Origin: Tetrapyrgos nigripes
Lineage: Eukaryota > Basidiomycota > Agaricomycetes > Agaricales > Campanellaceae
Direction: 5' to 3'
Assembly (NCBI GenBank): GCA_013368315.1
Contig: JAACJM010000030.1
Location: forward strand, 558,001 to 622,000
Length of the DNA: 64,000 bases
This document shows positions 1 to 13,652 of this stretch, one piece after another. The translations under genes and the position numbers were made by a program. Each line of letters opens with the position of its first letter. Within the stretch, counting starts at the first letter, position 1. Under the pieces are notes generated by a model. The model saw nothing but the letters and a program-made list of their open reading frames with translations. It was not told the DNA's origin and did no database searches.

Positions 1-1491
1 TTTTTTCATTTCGACTTGTACTATTGTTATCCTTTTCGTTGTTGTTTTCTTGGATTTTCAAGAGTTGCATTTCTACTAGAACGACCTATCACTGATTCAT
101 GAGGGAGCTCTTCTACAAGTTCTACTTTTTTGCGCCACTTCCTACCCTTTGTATATCACGTTCTTTAAAGTTACGGTTACCACGTCTTCTCAGTTACAAA
201 ACTTTGCATTGATGTATGTTCAAGCTACTTCGCAGTATACTAATCATGATTTGTGTCTTGGTCGCTGGCTTCGGCGACTGTACGATCTCTTTACTCTGCT
301 CGTTTGATGACCAAAGGTTTCTTGGTTCCCATCACCCATCGTTCTGTGTCGAATTAGAATCATAATTTCATTAGATGTTGTGTCCATAAAACAGTACATG
401 ATATTTGGAAGAAGGCGATCCGCTACCAGACTAGCTATGTACGTAGAATATATAACGTCGATTCCGACGCACGAACTCGCTAACCGTGGAACCAATTACT
501 GACTCAGCGGGGCAAGCAACAACGCGTTCCAACGACTTCGTTTACATTTATGACCTAGTAGAAGTGGAAGGAAAAATGGCGATGAATTAAAACTAAGTAT
601 CGCAAATCTTTACCGTTGTCCGAAAAATTTTACACACCTCAATTCTGTGGTATAAACCTTCATTTTATCAAATCTACAGGGTTTTCCGAGAGTTGTGGAT
701 ACAAGCCGTGGAGGGCCGACGAGGGACGTTTTGTGACAGCGTATTGGTGGGGAAGTGGAAGATGTCACAGGTGTGACCCACTTTCAAAAAAGCAGGTGCC
801 GAGCCGCGGCGGAGTTTGAAGCAACTTGTCTAGCACTTCCCTCGTTTGCTGCGTACAAAGGCACAATACTCGAATTCCGACCCAGGAGAAGGCTGGATAC
901 GAATAAGATCAGTCGTGGGGATTACCATATGAAGTTTCAAAAAATCTTTTCGACGGGATAACTCATGCGAAAGCCTTTCACTTCTGTCACGCTCCGAGTC
1001 GCAGAAACGCATTTTTTCGTTGTTTTCAGCCGTCTCAGTGCAAATCTGGTGAATCTGGCTACATAGCAATTTAGGTAGTATGTGGAAGTATCTACTGCTC
1101 GATTTTTATGAAGGGAGATGAGCGAGGAACAAAGATATGGACAGATTTCTTCGGAATTTTCCACTTCTAGGTAGGTTATAAATAGTACCACTAAATCAAA
1201 TCGGAAAAAGATAACTCGACATCATGGGTTGGAAGTTGAAAAGGTCGTGCTCGATTGAATCCATGGCCCCAACGAGAGTGTCAGTTTGAGTGTCAGCTGA
1301 AGCGAGAACTTCTATATCCGATGATTCAGATGAAATTCCTAGAAAAGTAAAAAAACTTTAAAAAAAGGTGAAATGGGTCTCACTCATCCAGGTGCTCCCA
1401 TCTTATACTAGGACGTCGTACCGACCAGAAAAGCCCCAAGACTCGTTCTGCTTGCTCTTTTGTCGAGTCATACATAACCATCCAAACTACT
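1..1491. other. no supported gene
   Basis: Only short open frames without recognisable domains, splice-joined coding or signal peptides are visible on either strand. I see no RNA gene or repeat family here. It may be intergenic sequence plus the promoter of the small gene that follows. Confidence 0.5.
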
Positions 1492-1773
1492 ATGAGATTC
1501 TCGAACGCGACCTTCGCCACTAGGCTCTTACCTGTCCTCTCTCTCGTCCTCCTCTTCGGTCTGGCGCTCACTCCCGTCTCAGGCTCGCCTGTCGGCGTTG
1601 GCGTCAAAGGCCACAGTACCGGTGTTACCCAACGTGAAACTGGCAAGAAGTTGAAGCAGTTCAAGATGAGAAGGCCTGGGGCAATTGATGTTGGCCATGG
1701 GACTGAGACCAATAAAGATTGGTTCAAACCGGGGCCTAGTCCGTGTATTCCTGGGACGTATGGTTGTGGGTAG
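1492..1773 (+). CDS. small secreted protein candidate (93 aa)
   Basis: An intronless frame of 93 residues. The first ~31 residues have a short basic start and then a strongly hydrophobic stretch (LLPVLSLVLLFGLAL) ending near VSGS, which looks like a cleavable signal peptide. The mature part is ~60 residues, rich in Gly, Pro and Lys, and ends in PGPSPCIPGTYGCG with the only two cysteines, so one C-terminal disulfide loop is possible. I do not recognise a family. A frame overlaps it on the other strand (1380-1727) but lacks features. The signal peptide makes this strand the better choice. Function is unknown; small secreted proteins of this kind are common in Agaricomycetes. It could also be a chance frame. 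Confidence 0.5.
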   Translation: MRFSNATFATRLLPVLSLVLLFGLALTPVSGSPVGVGVKGHSTGVTQRETGKKLKQFKMRRPGAIDVGHGTETNKDWFKPGPSPCIPGTYGCG

Positions 1774-3920
1774 TAGTAGCTGATGATGTCGTGATGGGGG
1801 GCATTGGGAGTGGAGGACCGGAGGGAGGATAAAAACAGGGTGAGTTTTGCGAAAGCCTCAGTCTAGACTCGGAGGAAGGTCATCATTACTCATTGAGAGG
1901 TTTTAGTCAGATTTGTTGGGCTGGAGCCGCTACAAGCGTTATACTACCATATCCGTACAAGGCTTCTCCTCCTTTGGACTGTATATTTTCAATTTCCGTT
2001 CTTTTTTATCGAGGACACATCATCTCACTCTACCTCGTAGCTTTAGCTTTTTCTTGACTTTGCCGACTTGGACTTTGTCTTCTTTCGTTTCGAATTTCGT
2101 GGTGGGTGGAGTCCTGACTCCTCAATATACTATACATTCTAATTTGAACGTTACTTCTACTTACTACTACCAAGCGACTCTGGTCTGTGAACTACTGTCA
2201 GTAGATTTACCATTTTGACCCAGCCTACCTATCCCTCGCTTTACTTTGTAGCACCTTTGACTGACGTTTTTGCTGTAGCTTTTGACTTTTTTGCCAACTT
2301 GAACTTAGACATTTTTTGGTTTCGTTGGGTTTCGAGTTTCGTGTGTCGAGTGTCGGGTTTCGTGCGGCGTGTCTGTCCTTGATCGCGACATACATGATAT
2401 TATGTAGATGGACATGAGCTTAACTCCCACTCAATCGCAATCGCAGTAAAGTGCCCTTGGTACATCGAACACGTTCGTTCATCCAGAACTTCAATACACT
2501 TCTTGCGATGAGTGTTTTACCTACAGAGTCAGGTTTGTCCAAGTCGACTTTGAATCTTCTTGATGTACACGTCTATGCCCTCACTGAGCGTGCCCCATGA
2601 ATTGCAGAAGTGCCAGTGGTCGGTTCTTTTCGCTGGTCGACCACGTTCGATTTCAAGTTCAAATATTAATGAAATGTTTATGGAGGATCTGCAAGAGTCG
2701 GCGGCAAGCCTTCGTGTCAAAAATGTCGATTGATTGTAAGGCCTAAGTAAGGTATCCTAGTAGGGGAGAAGGAAAGAAAAATAGTGGTGACTTACCCGAA
2801 GGCCACCATGAGAGCGTTCAACTGCGAATGCATGATACCTATCATTCTGCAGCTACCTGTGAGTACCAAGGCCCTAGACCCAGACATATCGTGCAACTTG
2901 AAGAAGCCTAAAGATGCGCATGCCGTTGAAGGCTATGTTTGGAGTAGTGTATTTACTGAAGAACGTTTGAGCATGGTCAATCTATCTGAATTCTCTTGAG
3001 GAAGACCGCTGAACCAGAATTACAATACACTGAAAGACCTGAGGTAGAAAGAGAGGCTAGGAACTGGCATGCCACTACGCAATCCCCGGGTCAAAGATGC
3101 ATCGATGCCCCTTGGCTGAAAGAATATGAGTGTGTAAGATCCGAGTCTGTGTTAAGAATTTTGAACCAGACGAGGACTCGGGACAGCAACGCCTCTTCAA
3201 GAAAAGCAGAGGTAGCTGAAATCAGAATTCTCATCAGAACACATTGTATACACACAAGTAGTGGCCACAACCGACGTAACAACGTAAACGAGAGATATAC
3301 ATGTTCTAAACGTGTAGATCCTCGTGTTGCGCCTATTTGAATGGACAGAAGACTCGCTTTGACAGTGGCAGGCACGTTTACGGAAATAAGAAAGCCTTTT
3401 CGGGAAGTAGATATCACAGACCAGTAGATTTTGTGAGTTCTTCTTATGCTATCTCCGATTTTAATGGCAGGGAAATGGATTCTTGAAGATTAGAGAAGGA
3501 AGGGCAAAGCGCAGGATCTTCAAATTGAAGGTTGAAGCTCGTTCCGAGTGAGCCTCGTGTTGGCTCCTGCTGTAACCACCTAGGAACGTTCCAGGGTGGA
3601 GCGACCTCGGTGCGAGGAGCTAGAGGCTCAACAAAGCATTTTTGTCGAGAGCTTTGGGGACAACGGGATGATGGTGGTGTGAGGGAACGCCTCGAGGCTC
3701 TAACAGCACAATACAGCATATCACCTCGTGCCGAGTTTTACCACGGCATGACTACATATATTTATGACTAGACCCGGTTTGGTTCCTACACCTTTACTCC
3801 CTTTTTCCTCCATCTTCTTGTATATCTCACGTAGCGGTGGAACATGTCGTTCTGAGTTGCCGAGGACCGCAAGGCCCTCCCCTTCGCAATACGTTTTTCT
3901 GTATGTTAAACGTCTAAATC
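1774..3920. other. intergenic, no supported gene
   Basis: Two kilobases with only short, unconvincing frames. 1900-2400 is T/C-rich with repeated TTTCG-containing words and looks like untranslated or promoter sequence. Nothing shows a conserved domain. Confidence 0.45.
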
Positions 3921-6900
3921 ATGGAAACCATCGAGGAAAAGCAGCAAAATGAACTAACTGCATTGCAATCCATCTACGCAAACGACTTTACCGAAACTCA
4001 ACCCAAGGCCTGGAAGGTGCGTATCTGACTTGTATGGGTCGGTTTGGTACTAAGAAGCTGTTGGTTTTGTACAAACAGGGCGCAGCACGCCTCCGCGAAT
4101 TCATTATCCGAGTAACACACCCCAATCCTGATTTCACCAACAAGTTCTCTTTTGACTTGCATGTAATATTCCCCAAGACCTACCCCGTCTTAGCATATCC
4201 GACTTTTACGATTCAGAAACCCATCAATGGGTTAACTCAAGAACAAGTATCCAAGTTGACTACTGTCATTCATAATGAAGCCAGAGCACTGAAGGGGTCG
4301 GAGATGGTTATGGAAGTGAGTGGCAGTTGTCCTTGTTCTTTTGTCGTCCTTTCGCTTCCATTGTTCCTCTGCGTTTCGGTTAGCTGACATTTGCATTTAG
4401 ATTGTAACCACCTGCCAGGAATGGCTTGAAGCCAATATTGTGCCTCCAGTTGAGGTCCCTGGATCACTAGCTCTCCAAATGAACCAACGTGCCGAGGATG
4501 AGGAAAAGGTGCGTCTGATATCCACTTTAATGAAACTTCTCCACTCATACATCCTCGTTTATATATACAGGCTCGCAAACAGAAAGCCGAAGCCGACGCC
4601 TTTCTCGCATCTCAGCAAGCCCTCAAGGAAGCCCAGGAGATGGAAGAGCGCATCAAGCTCGATGCGCAGAAGCAGAAAGAACTTGCTAGTGCTCGTGATA
4701 AACAGAAATTGCGCTCTGGAGGAAACCTCTCTGTACCCGGCAGTCCTTATATGTACGGCGTTGGACTGCACGACAGAGATACTTTCACGCCGACCGAAAG
4801 TTTTGGAGAGGAAGTAGAGTTTATGGGTGTCAAATTCTCCTCAGTCAAGTTCTTCCATCCGAGAGATGGTGAGTAGTTTTCGGATTAGCATCTATTCTCC
4901 ATAATCATATCCAATTCTATCCAGACTGCCTCGGAACAACATACAGTGCTGACCCCATATGTGACGATGTCAATGCTACGCTTCCTCTCGAGCTACACGT
5001 CATCCGCTTCGAAACACCCTACTACTCGACTAGCCAAGGCAAGAAGAAGCTACGTCACATCGAAACCGAGCTGCGCAAACTCACCAAAATCATTCATCCC
5101 AACGTCCTCCGCATCATCGCTATCAAGTTGGTCGGCGCGAATCCTACTCCCAATCATTCAGATGCCATCGCTACTCTAGTCGATGTTGCACAACCTCAGC
5201 TCTTCATTCTCGCCGAACAAGCCCCAGCCTTGACACTTTATGACGTGTTGGAAGATTGCGAGAGTTTGAGGGAAGAGAAGGCTACAGACTATCTCATCAA
5301 AATCCTCCAAGGCTTAAACGCTATCCATGAAGCCCAGCTCGTGCATAGAGGCCTTGATACGAGAAGCATAGGTCTAGTCTCTTCTTCTCCTAGCCATCGA
5401 AGCCCTGGCGGAAATGGCAACAGTCCTTCTCCTGTCGTTGGCGGTGGTCCCACCTCCAAACAAGTCAAACTCTTCAAGGTTGGGTATTACACGCGCCTAC
5501 TCGACTTCCACCGGTCCAACCCTTTCCATTATCGAGATGGAAGAGACTCTAGGGATGTTAGAGGCATGCTTGGATATAACTACGAGGCTTCTCTCTCGGC
5601 TCTTTCGCTCTCCCTCGATGACTCACAACCCCAGTCCATCCCAGATGCTTGGCTTTCCAAAGACGTAAAGAACGAATCGTCTTTACTCTACACCCGTCAT
5701 AGGGATATCCATGCCGCCGGCGTCGTGTTCCTGCAAATGCTGCTCGGCCTAGACGTCATGCAGAAATTTGGCGACGTCCACAGCGCGATTGAGGCTTGGA
5801 CGATATCACCTTCGTTGCAGAGACATGCGCTCAATATGCTTATTCCACCAAAGAAGGCGAATATTTCGTGTCTTAGCCTCATAAGCGAAATTGCGGAATC
5901 GACGTCACAGTTGCAGCATCATCAACAGGGGATTTCTTCCAGGGGGGTGTTCATACCTGGTAGTTTGACGAGAAATGGAAGAGGGGAAGGAGAGATGAAT
6001 GGATTTGGGAATGGAACTGGAACTGGAACTGGACAGGAAGGACATGGTATGAGGAATGGCAATGGCATGGAAACTAGAACGCCCATGAGGAGTCCTATCA
6101 TCACTTTTAACGACCCCAAGACGCCTCTTGCTCAGGCCACTGCCTATGGTTCCTCTCCCGAAGAAACCTACTTCATGCGTAGTGCTGGCATGTCGCTTCA
6201 TCAACATCAACGTCAACATCAACATCACCTACAAGAACCTGGTATGCGTCCTACCAGTCGGTGGAAAGAAGATTGGGAAGAGTTGGAGTTGTTAGGTAAA
6301 GGTGCTTTTGGCTCTGTTGTCAAAGCTAGGAATAAAGTCGATGCACGGATCTACGCTGTGAAGAAGGTCAGATTAAGAGGCGTACGAGAGGGAGACGCCA
6401 AGATTTTCAGGGAGGTGAATGCGTTGAGTCGGCTGAATCATAGGTTTATAGTGAGGTATTATACGACTTGGTTGGAGAAGAGAGATATGGAGTTGGAGAG
6501 TCGGGCGCCTAGTGAAGCGGATTCGGATTCGGAGATGGATGAGGATGATACGACGCAGGGAACGGGGACGGGGACGGGCACAGGGACAGGGACAGGGAGG
6601 TCGAGGAGGTTGTTAGCATCGTCTTCGACGGATGATAATATCTTCAGTTGTGACATTCCTGATGACTTAGACGACCCCGGAGCATCCAGAGGCTCATTCC
6701 CTTCCATTCATTTTGCACGTTCAACCGACTCTACAAGGCGAGGTGTCGTCGGTCCTTCCATCGGGATACACGGTGGTGATGGTGTCAACATCGACACTGA
6801 TCTGGAAGACACCGATCCTGAAACGTCATCTGATTCAGATGGGAGTTTGGGGTTGGTCAACCGAACTGGGCCGGATGGGATTAGTATAGAACAGTTGGGG

Positions 6901-9900
6901 ATGCTTGGGGATGCGCTTAAAGCGAAAGCGAATGCGAGGAATAAGAAGGCTTTTGAGGATAAGTTGTATTTGCATGCTCAGACGCCGACGTTGGAGAGGA
7001 CGTTGTATATTCAGATGGTGAGTGGTGTGGTGTTGGGATGTGTGTGTTGACGATTTTGCTGACTGATGTGACTTTTTTTCTTTTTCAGGAATTCGTTGAG
7101 AGGCAAACGCTCAAGGAACGGGTTGACGAAGGTCTTACTGAAGCTGAGGCGTGGAGATTGTTTCAACAAATCGTGGATGCCCTTGTGCATATGAATTCTC
7201 ACCAAATTGTCCGTATTCTGTCTCTTCGACATCTGCTTAACGTACTCATTTCAAGTTTACAGATCCACCGTGACATCAAACTGACCAACATTTTCATTGA
7301 TGGCAACGGAGACTGTAAAGTTGGTGATTTTGGTCTTGCCACGTCTAGTCTCGCCGCAGTGGACCCGTCAGATGTGTCTCCTCGAGTGGCGGTGATGCAA
7401 CCGGATATGACGTTAGGTCAGTTTTCTTCATTCTCAAACTCCTTTGAGACTAGACTCATTTAGTTATTTTTATGCAGAGGTCGGCACTCGGCTCTACATC
7501 GCGCCAGAGGTTCAGTCTCGCAGTAAGAAGAGGTCAAAGGACCATTCAAAAGCTGACATGTATAGTCTCGGGGTAAGTCATCGTACTATTATCCTTTTCC
7601 TTGCTTAGTGAATAATGTGTCTTTTTCTTAGATTGTCTTCTTTGAAATGAACTACATGTTTTCCACAGGCTCTGAACGTATCATCGTCATTGAGAAGTTA
7701 CGGAAACCAGAGATCATCTTCCCTGCTGAGTGGGACCCAAACTTGAAGAATCAACGACAGAGTGAGTTACTTTACATTTTTTGTGTGGCCTTTTTCATGA
7801 TGTTGACGGTCTCCTCCAGTCATCACCTGGTTACTTCAGCATGACCCCGAAGAGCGACCTGCTGCCTTGGAATTATCTCAGAGTTCTCTTCTGCCCCCAA
7901 GAGTGGAGGATGAGTATTTCAAGGGTGCTTTACGTCTGATGAGTGAGCCTTCTGGCTTTGCGCGCTCTCACTGAATATACTGACGTGCCATTTCCTAGCC
8001 AAACCTGACTCTCAATACCATCAAATGACTCTATCTGCTCTCTTCAACCACCCTCCCAAACTTGTCCGAAGTTACCTATACGATCTCGAAGTCACTCTCG
8101 CCGAACACTACCCGCTTACAGGAATCGTTCATGAACGTCTGGCGTCGATTTTCCGTTTGCATGGGGCCGTCCATGCGGAACCGACTCTCCTCATTCCTGT
8201 CATCACTCCCGACGACCAATCTCCTCAGGCGACTTTCATTGACAGACATGGCGATCTCGTTGGTCTTCCTACCGATCTTCTGGTCCCATTTGCGAGGTCT
8301 GCAGTACGCCAGGGTATACAGCGGATTAAGAGGTACCATCTGGATAATATATGGAGGTCCAAGTGAGTTTTTTTGTGAGTCTTCTGGCTTTAGACTATTC
8401 TAATCCGTCTTTAGTGCTGTTCCTGGTCACCCTTCTGGCTCTAAAGCTGGGATTTTCGACATTATCACTCCTGATTTGACACATGGACCGGTAGCCATTG
8501 CTGCAGAGATCATCGCCGTTTCAAGTGACATTCTGGATAGTTTCCCCAACTTGGCGCAGAACTACGAGATCCATATATCTCATTCGAACAGTAAGGTGCA
8601 GTCTCTATCTACATGACACCTAAGCTGACCACATGCAATCAGTCATTGACCTAGCTATGGAGAGGATTCCTATCTCGCAAAGGAGTACTGTTGCAGATAT
8701 ACTGCAGCAGTCCAAGTCGTCTGCTTCGCAGAAGAGAGGTCTGCTACTGAAGAAGGGATTGCTGAGGAGCATGGCGGATGAGTTGGAGATATTGGTCGAT
8801 GCAGGTGAGTTCTGTCATTCTGGCTCGTTGACAGATATTAACATCTCGTTTCTAGACGAAGATATCGATGTCCTATTATCAAGACTAGAGAAGATCAATC
8901 CCTCACTCGTCGGCCGAATGCGCCCAGCCGTGGATGTCATGAAAGCAACGGTCCAAAATGCTGTACATGCTGGGGTGTCAAGGCCCATCATCTACAGGCC
9001 ACTGATGCTCGGAGGTCACCTTGCCCATTACAAGGACGGAGTGCTTGTAGAGGTCGTCAGGAAGAACAAACGGACCGATGTCCTCGCTGCTGCCGGCCGG
9101 TACGTAACTATTTCTGGATACCAATATCATCGCGCTCACTTTTCTACCTAGCTATGATAATCTTATACAGCAGCTTGCCCCTCCCAAAGCCTTCAAGCCA
9201 AGAATGTTTGCTTATGGTCTCCAGCTCTCAGTGGAGAAGATACTTGCGAGTTTGGCTTCGTTCCAGAGTTCGTCTGTGAAGTCTCTGGTGAAGGAAGCTC
9301 GTTCGTTCGGATTCTGGAGTCCCCGAAGATGTGATGTCTACGTCGTATCTTACCAGCCTGGCTACCTGCAGGAGCGGCTAGAGGTGGTGTCTTGGTTATG
9401 GAGTAACAATATCAGTGCCGACCTCATGTACGAAAGTGCTTTGCAAGAAGTTGATGAGGAGAGTTATGTAGACATGTGTGTACGAGAGGGAATATTGTTC
9501 ACCGTGTATCCACGACCTCGTTCCGCGCGACGAGACCAAGCTGCCTTCAAGGTGAAGAGCATTCTGAAGGGGACCGAGTATGATGGTGAGTAGCTACACT
9601 TCTTTGGCTTCCAATTACTTAGAAGGTTTTAGTTGGACGACAGGAACTCATTTCATGGCTGCAACACGAAATACGCGAGCAGAAAGCAATGGATCTCACT
9701 ACATCTGCCACGCCGGCGTGCGCGCAAGGTCCAGGCACTACGTCTCAGGCTCCCATACCTGCAACTGCGTCAATCCCTGCTCCTCCGGATGTGCAGCTAT
9801 GTCTCCCTCATGACGCCAAAAAGCAGAGGAAGCAAGTCAAGCAATTGTTTTTGGACCGAGGTAAGCATATAGTGTAGCTCCTCCGTGACGACTGGCTGAC

Positions 9901-10206
9901 CTTTTGCTTGTAGCATACGAACTCTCTTCCTCCATCAAAACTACTTTTCAACAGAATGGTGGTACAGGAATGCCTGTCGTCGCTATCGACGTTTCCCCAT
10001 CGTTGTTTGATACACTCAGCCGGAACTGTGGATGGGTCACTGACGAGGATGCCTGGAGAAGCATCATTGGCGATTTCAGTTCATCAGGCTATGCTCACCA
10101 AGTGAGGGAAGCAGTGGCGAAGAAGAAGGCCGATGGGGTTTCATGGTTACTGATGGTGGGGGTCCGAGAGGAGAGGGTAGGGATTCTAAATTTGCGACCT
10201 TCCTAG
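3921..10206 (+). CDS. GCN2: eIF2-alpha kinase GCN2
   Basis: Phosphorylates eIF2-alpha when uncharged tRNA accumulates, the core of general amino-acid control. The start METIEEKQQNELTALQSIYA opens an RWD domain (residues ~1-120), which binds Gcn1. A charged coil follows. A degenerate pseudokinase lies at ~300-520, and an active kinase at ~690-1060 with GKGAFGSV, AVKKV, HRDIKLTNIF, GDFGLA and a YIAPE segment. A histidyl-tRNA-synthetase-like region follows (IFRLHGAV, DRHGDLV), then a C-terminal ribosome/tRNA-binding part ending at the 10206 stop. Total is roughly 1,700 residues, as in yeast. Early introns are canonical: 4017-4078, 4316-4400 and 4509-4570. The kinase insert carries a Gly-Thr run from a 6-bp repeat near 6560-6598. 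The catalytic loop has Leu where most GCN2 kinases have Pro (HRDxKP). Identification is very sure; exact late exon edges are less so. Confidence 0.95.
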
Positions 10207-11365
10207 ATTTCCAAGATCTATGAAACATTAATATCTTTGCTTCATGCCTCATGACAATTTCTTACGCCTCTGTATGTACTCAAACTAACGCTGTCATGAC
10301 TCTTTGTCTATATCTAATGATTCCACTTTCAGAACTTACATCTAGCTATCTTGAGAGGTTTATGATAACGCAGAATTTGTGCCAAGCAGTGCCTGTTCTG
10401 TTGCAACACTACTTACATAGTATCATTGCTTTGTGGCGAGCCTAGCAAACCCAGGAACGATTTCTGGAACAAACGTGCGTGTAAACAATTCGAGGTGACT
10501 CAAGTGAGTCACTGAGTGTGTTACAGGGGCTTCAACCAAGTACTACTAGTAGCTGTCATTCGGCTGGGAGCTAAATATAGCGCACACATCTTCTCGTCCT
10601 GCTCGTCTTTGACCGTGACCGTTACCATCGCTTAAACTACTTATCTACCCGACCATTGGTGTCCGCACACAAATGGAAGAACCCAAGATCTCCACCGGAT
10701 AAAACTCGCTGTAATGTTCTGCAAATTGTGTCGGACGTTGATTGTCCAATTGGTCTAATCTTCAGCAACTTAGTCTGCAGCTCACACTACTATGCCAACT
10801 GAACAAATGCTATCCGCTATTACCAGACAGGTCCCACAGATGAAGAATCAGATAGACTGCCTCTTGCAAGTGACGACAGCCAACATGGCGCTGGCTGTCA
10901 GTCAAATTTCTCCGGCCCTCCGGCCTTCACATACTCGTAGTCTCGTCTCTGATTCTCTTTTCTCTTTCCTTAGGCTTGTTTTTGGTCTTTTGAGCTATCT
11001 ATCATCTTTGCACTTGGGCTTCAACGAAGCACAGGTAGCAACCTGAAAATTTGTCTGAAACAGGTCTAGCTACTCAAGGGACAAGTTGCAACAGCGGCTA
11101 AAGCAACGTACTATGTACGTCCGACGTTTGCCAGAAAAGGAGAGTTCTCCGTCTCAGACTGACATACATAGCCGAGGTGTCGTGAGCTGATCAAGGTAAC
11201 GCTTATCATTATACATACATATGGACCTGATCAGTGATGATTACCGTCGTTCCGACATCATATATAAGGACGGTTTCATGTCTTTCATGTTATTCCCCAC
11301 AAAGTTCCTTTCCCCGTCACAAGCCTCTCCCCGTCCGCTTTCCAAGGTTGGGCAGCACGATCTTC
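10207..11365. other. intergenic, no supported gene
   Basis: Between the GCN2 stop and the start of the membrane-protein gene I see no domain-bearing frame, RNA gene or clear repeat. A short direct repetition of a GAGTCAC/GTGACTC word occurs near 10495-10515. It presumably holds the GCN2 3' end and the downstream promoter. Confidence 0.5.
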
Positions 11366-13396
11366 ATGGCGGTACCCAATATCGATAAGGTGATCCAGCA
11401 GATTAATTGGCATGGATACTTCGATAGTAAGTGGTAAACTCTGAAATTTTCAGTCTGAGCTCGAGTTTAAAGCTCAATGGACCTTTGCGTTTACTTTGTG
11501 TATCAGTTGCAGGGAGTGCGTTAATGCTCTGGGATTATTTATTAACGTTTAATGACGAGGTGAGTCGTGTTGGCATCGTTAAGCAAAGCCAGTACTGATG
11601 TTACCGATTGCGCCGTTGCGCGCGGACTTAGGTGGAATATATATGGGTCAGTTCTCACTTACTACGTTGCCGGTCGCGTATTCAGCTTTGCGACTTGAAC
11701 TGATTCTTGAAACGCCCTTTCTCGAATCCAGAGACAGCCCAAGACTAGGGTCACATTATTATTCACTATTGTGCGTTTCCGTTCTTCCCGTTTCTCTGGA
11801 TCCCTTCTTCACATACTATCTCCTTTCGAGTCCGAGTCCCCCTCCTGAAACTCTAAGACTAGTACTAAATCCCTGTACAGAATAGATATTTAATCTTCGT
11901 TCAACAGGTCGTGACGTGTTACGGTGAGCCAGCTCAGATTATTCATTATAGATTATCCTTGATGGTTCAGTGGGCATGGGCTAACGACGAGCGTTTTGTT
12001 CTTGCTTTTGTTCATAGGCCATATAAGCAACAATGTTTCTCTTCAAGTGAGTCACCCTTCCTACGCGCTATTTGGCGCACCTGTGGCACTCGTTCTGACC
12101 AAGTGTATTATTGAAGTTGTACGTTCCTCCATATACCCACTTGCCAGTCTTCTAGTAACTCTTTCAACTTATTTGCGGTGCTATCTACAACAGCTGTAAG
12201 CACTAACCGTTCTCCCTCTCCTCTCCGAGTCATCCGCCACTCACTTTTATTTTATCTAATTTCCCTTTCAGGCATATACATGCTCGGAGACTTCCTCGTC
12301 TTTTCCAGCGTCTTCTCCTTCCTAATCCTCGATCTTATCATCCTACTCTGCGTCGGAGCGATGTATTCCAATTCCAAAAAACTTCTGTATCCTCTTCTTC
12401 TACTGCAACTTCTTTGTGTGGGCGCTTCGATTAGTGTGTTGGTGGTTATTGGAGCAAAGTCAAATGGTAAGTGTGATTTTTACGTTCATTGTTTTCCTGT
12501 TTTTCTGGATCGTAGGACTCGGAGTGAAGTTCTGATACAAATTATTCTGTGGGGTGGCATGCACAGGCTCTGTCAGTCTAGGTCCTTCAATCCATCGATG
12601 TACAAGATATACAAGGTTTAGTCTTACTTTCCTGTTTTGGTGAGTCTCTCTACTGCTTCTTCGGTTGCCTAGTTCAGATTCTTAGTGATCGTCGCTATTC
12701 AAGGATCCCAGTGATACTCTATCAATCCGTCACACTGAGTCTCGTCCTGAAAAAATTATGGGATCATCTCCATAATTCCCAAACTTCTAATCCATTGATG
12801 AAGATGATTCTGAAGAAGATTATGGTATTTTTGGGGGTGTGAGTGTTACGTGTTTCTTGGCGACGTAATGTGGTGGCTAACGATTCTTCCCTGGTGTCTA
12901 GGTTGTTGAGTCTCGCTTTGATCAACTGTATCCTGTCCACAAACCCAGATGTGAGTCTTAATCCTTCTGATTCTTCTGTCCATACCATACCTCGATGTTG
13001 ACTCTTGTCCGTTCATTCCCATATCAGCCACCAGTAACAACCCTCCTCAACTCCATAACAGCCGTCATTGTCTCACTCCTCGGAAATCGAATGTTATTCA
13101 GCCTTCGTGCATATAACACGAAGAACGAATTCTCTGGAACCTTTGGGGTATCGGGTATATCATTGTCGGATATCAGTGGAGAGATGCAGTTTGAAGATGG
13201 TATCAATAGATCTGGAGTTGATTCCGAAGTTGGATCCTACTGGGAGGCCCAGACGCGTACGCAGGCCAGCCACATGCATGTTCCGCTTTCACCGGTGCCA
13301 GAGGAAATTGTAGATGTGAGGACGGCTCGGAATAAGTCGAAGGTTTATAGGATAAGTCAACAAGAGATTACTAGTAGCTCTACCGCGAGTGTGTAG
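11366..13396 (+). CDS. DUF6533 multi-pass membrane protein
   Basis: Multi-exon gene for a fungal integral membrane protein of unknown function. After the start at 11366 (MAVPNIDKV) an exon gives LMLWDYLLTFNDE. It splices across an intron with GTGAGT donor to VEYIW, together the YDxxLTxDxEVExIW signature of DUF6533. Later exons hold several hydrophobic helices, for example MLGDFLVFSSVFSFLILD and LLYPLLLLQLLCVGASI. A soluble Ser/Thr-rich tail ends in SSSTASV. The family is common in Agaricomycetes and has a seven-helix-like layout. No ligand is known to me. About eight short introns break it, and I have not fixed all of them. The reading of DUF6533 rests on recognising the signature, not on a search. 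Confidence 0.75.
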
Positions 13397-13652
13397 GATG
13401 TAGGATTTTAGGGTGTAGTGTACGTCGGCGAGCGATGTATATGTAAAATTTTCTTAGAGTAATATCAACTAATGGGGCGAGGACCTGAGCGGATACATCC
13501 TGACATCCTCGCTGACAGTAACACTGATAGCCTCCCACAGTAACCAGCCTGAGCCGCCCATAGAAATTTGAAGCAAATATAGTTTCCTCCGCGTCCATCA
13601 TGATGTGCTGCTGACTGAACTGATACCGAAGCTGCCCTCCTTGTCATGATCT

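Noticed and set aside
1913..2218. 101-codon Ser/Phe-rich frame
   Set aside because: T/C-rich sequence with no signal peptide cleavage pattern, conserved motif or splice support.
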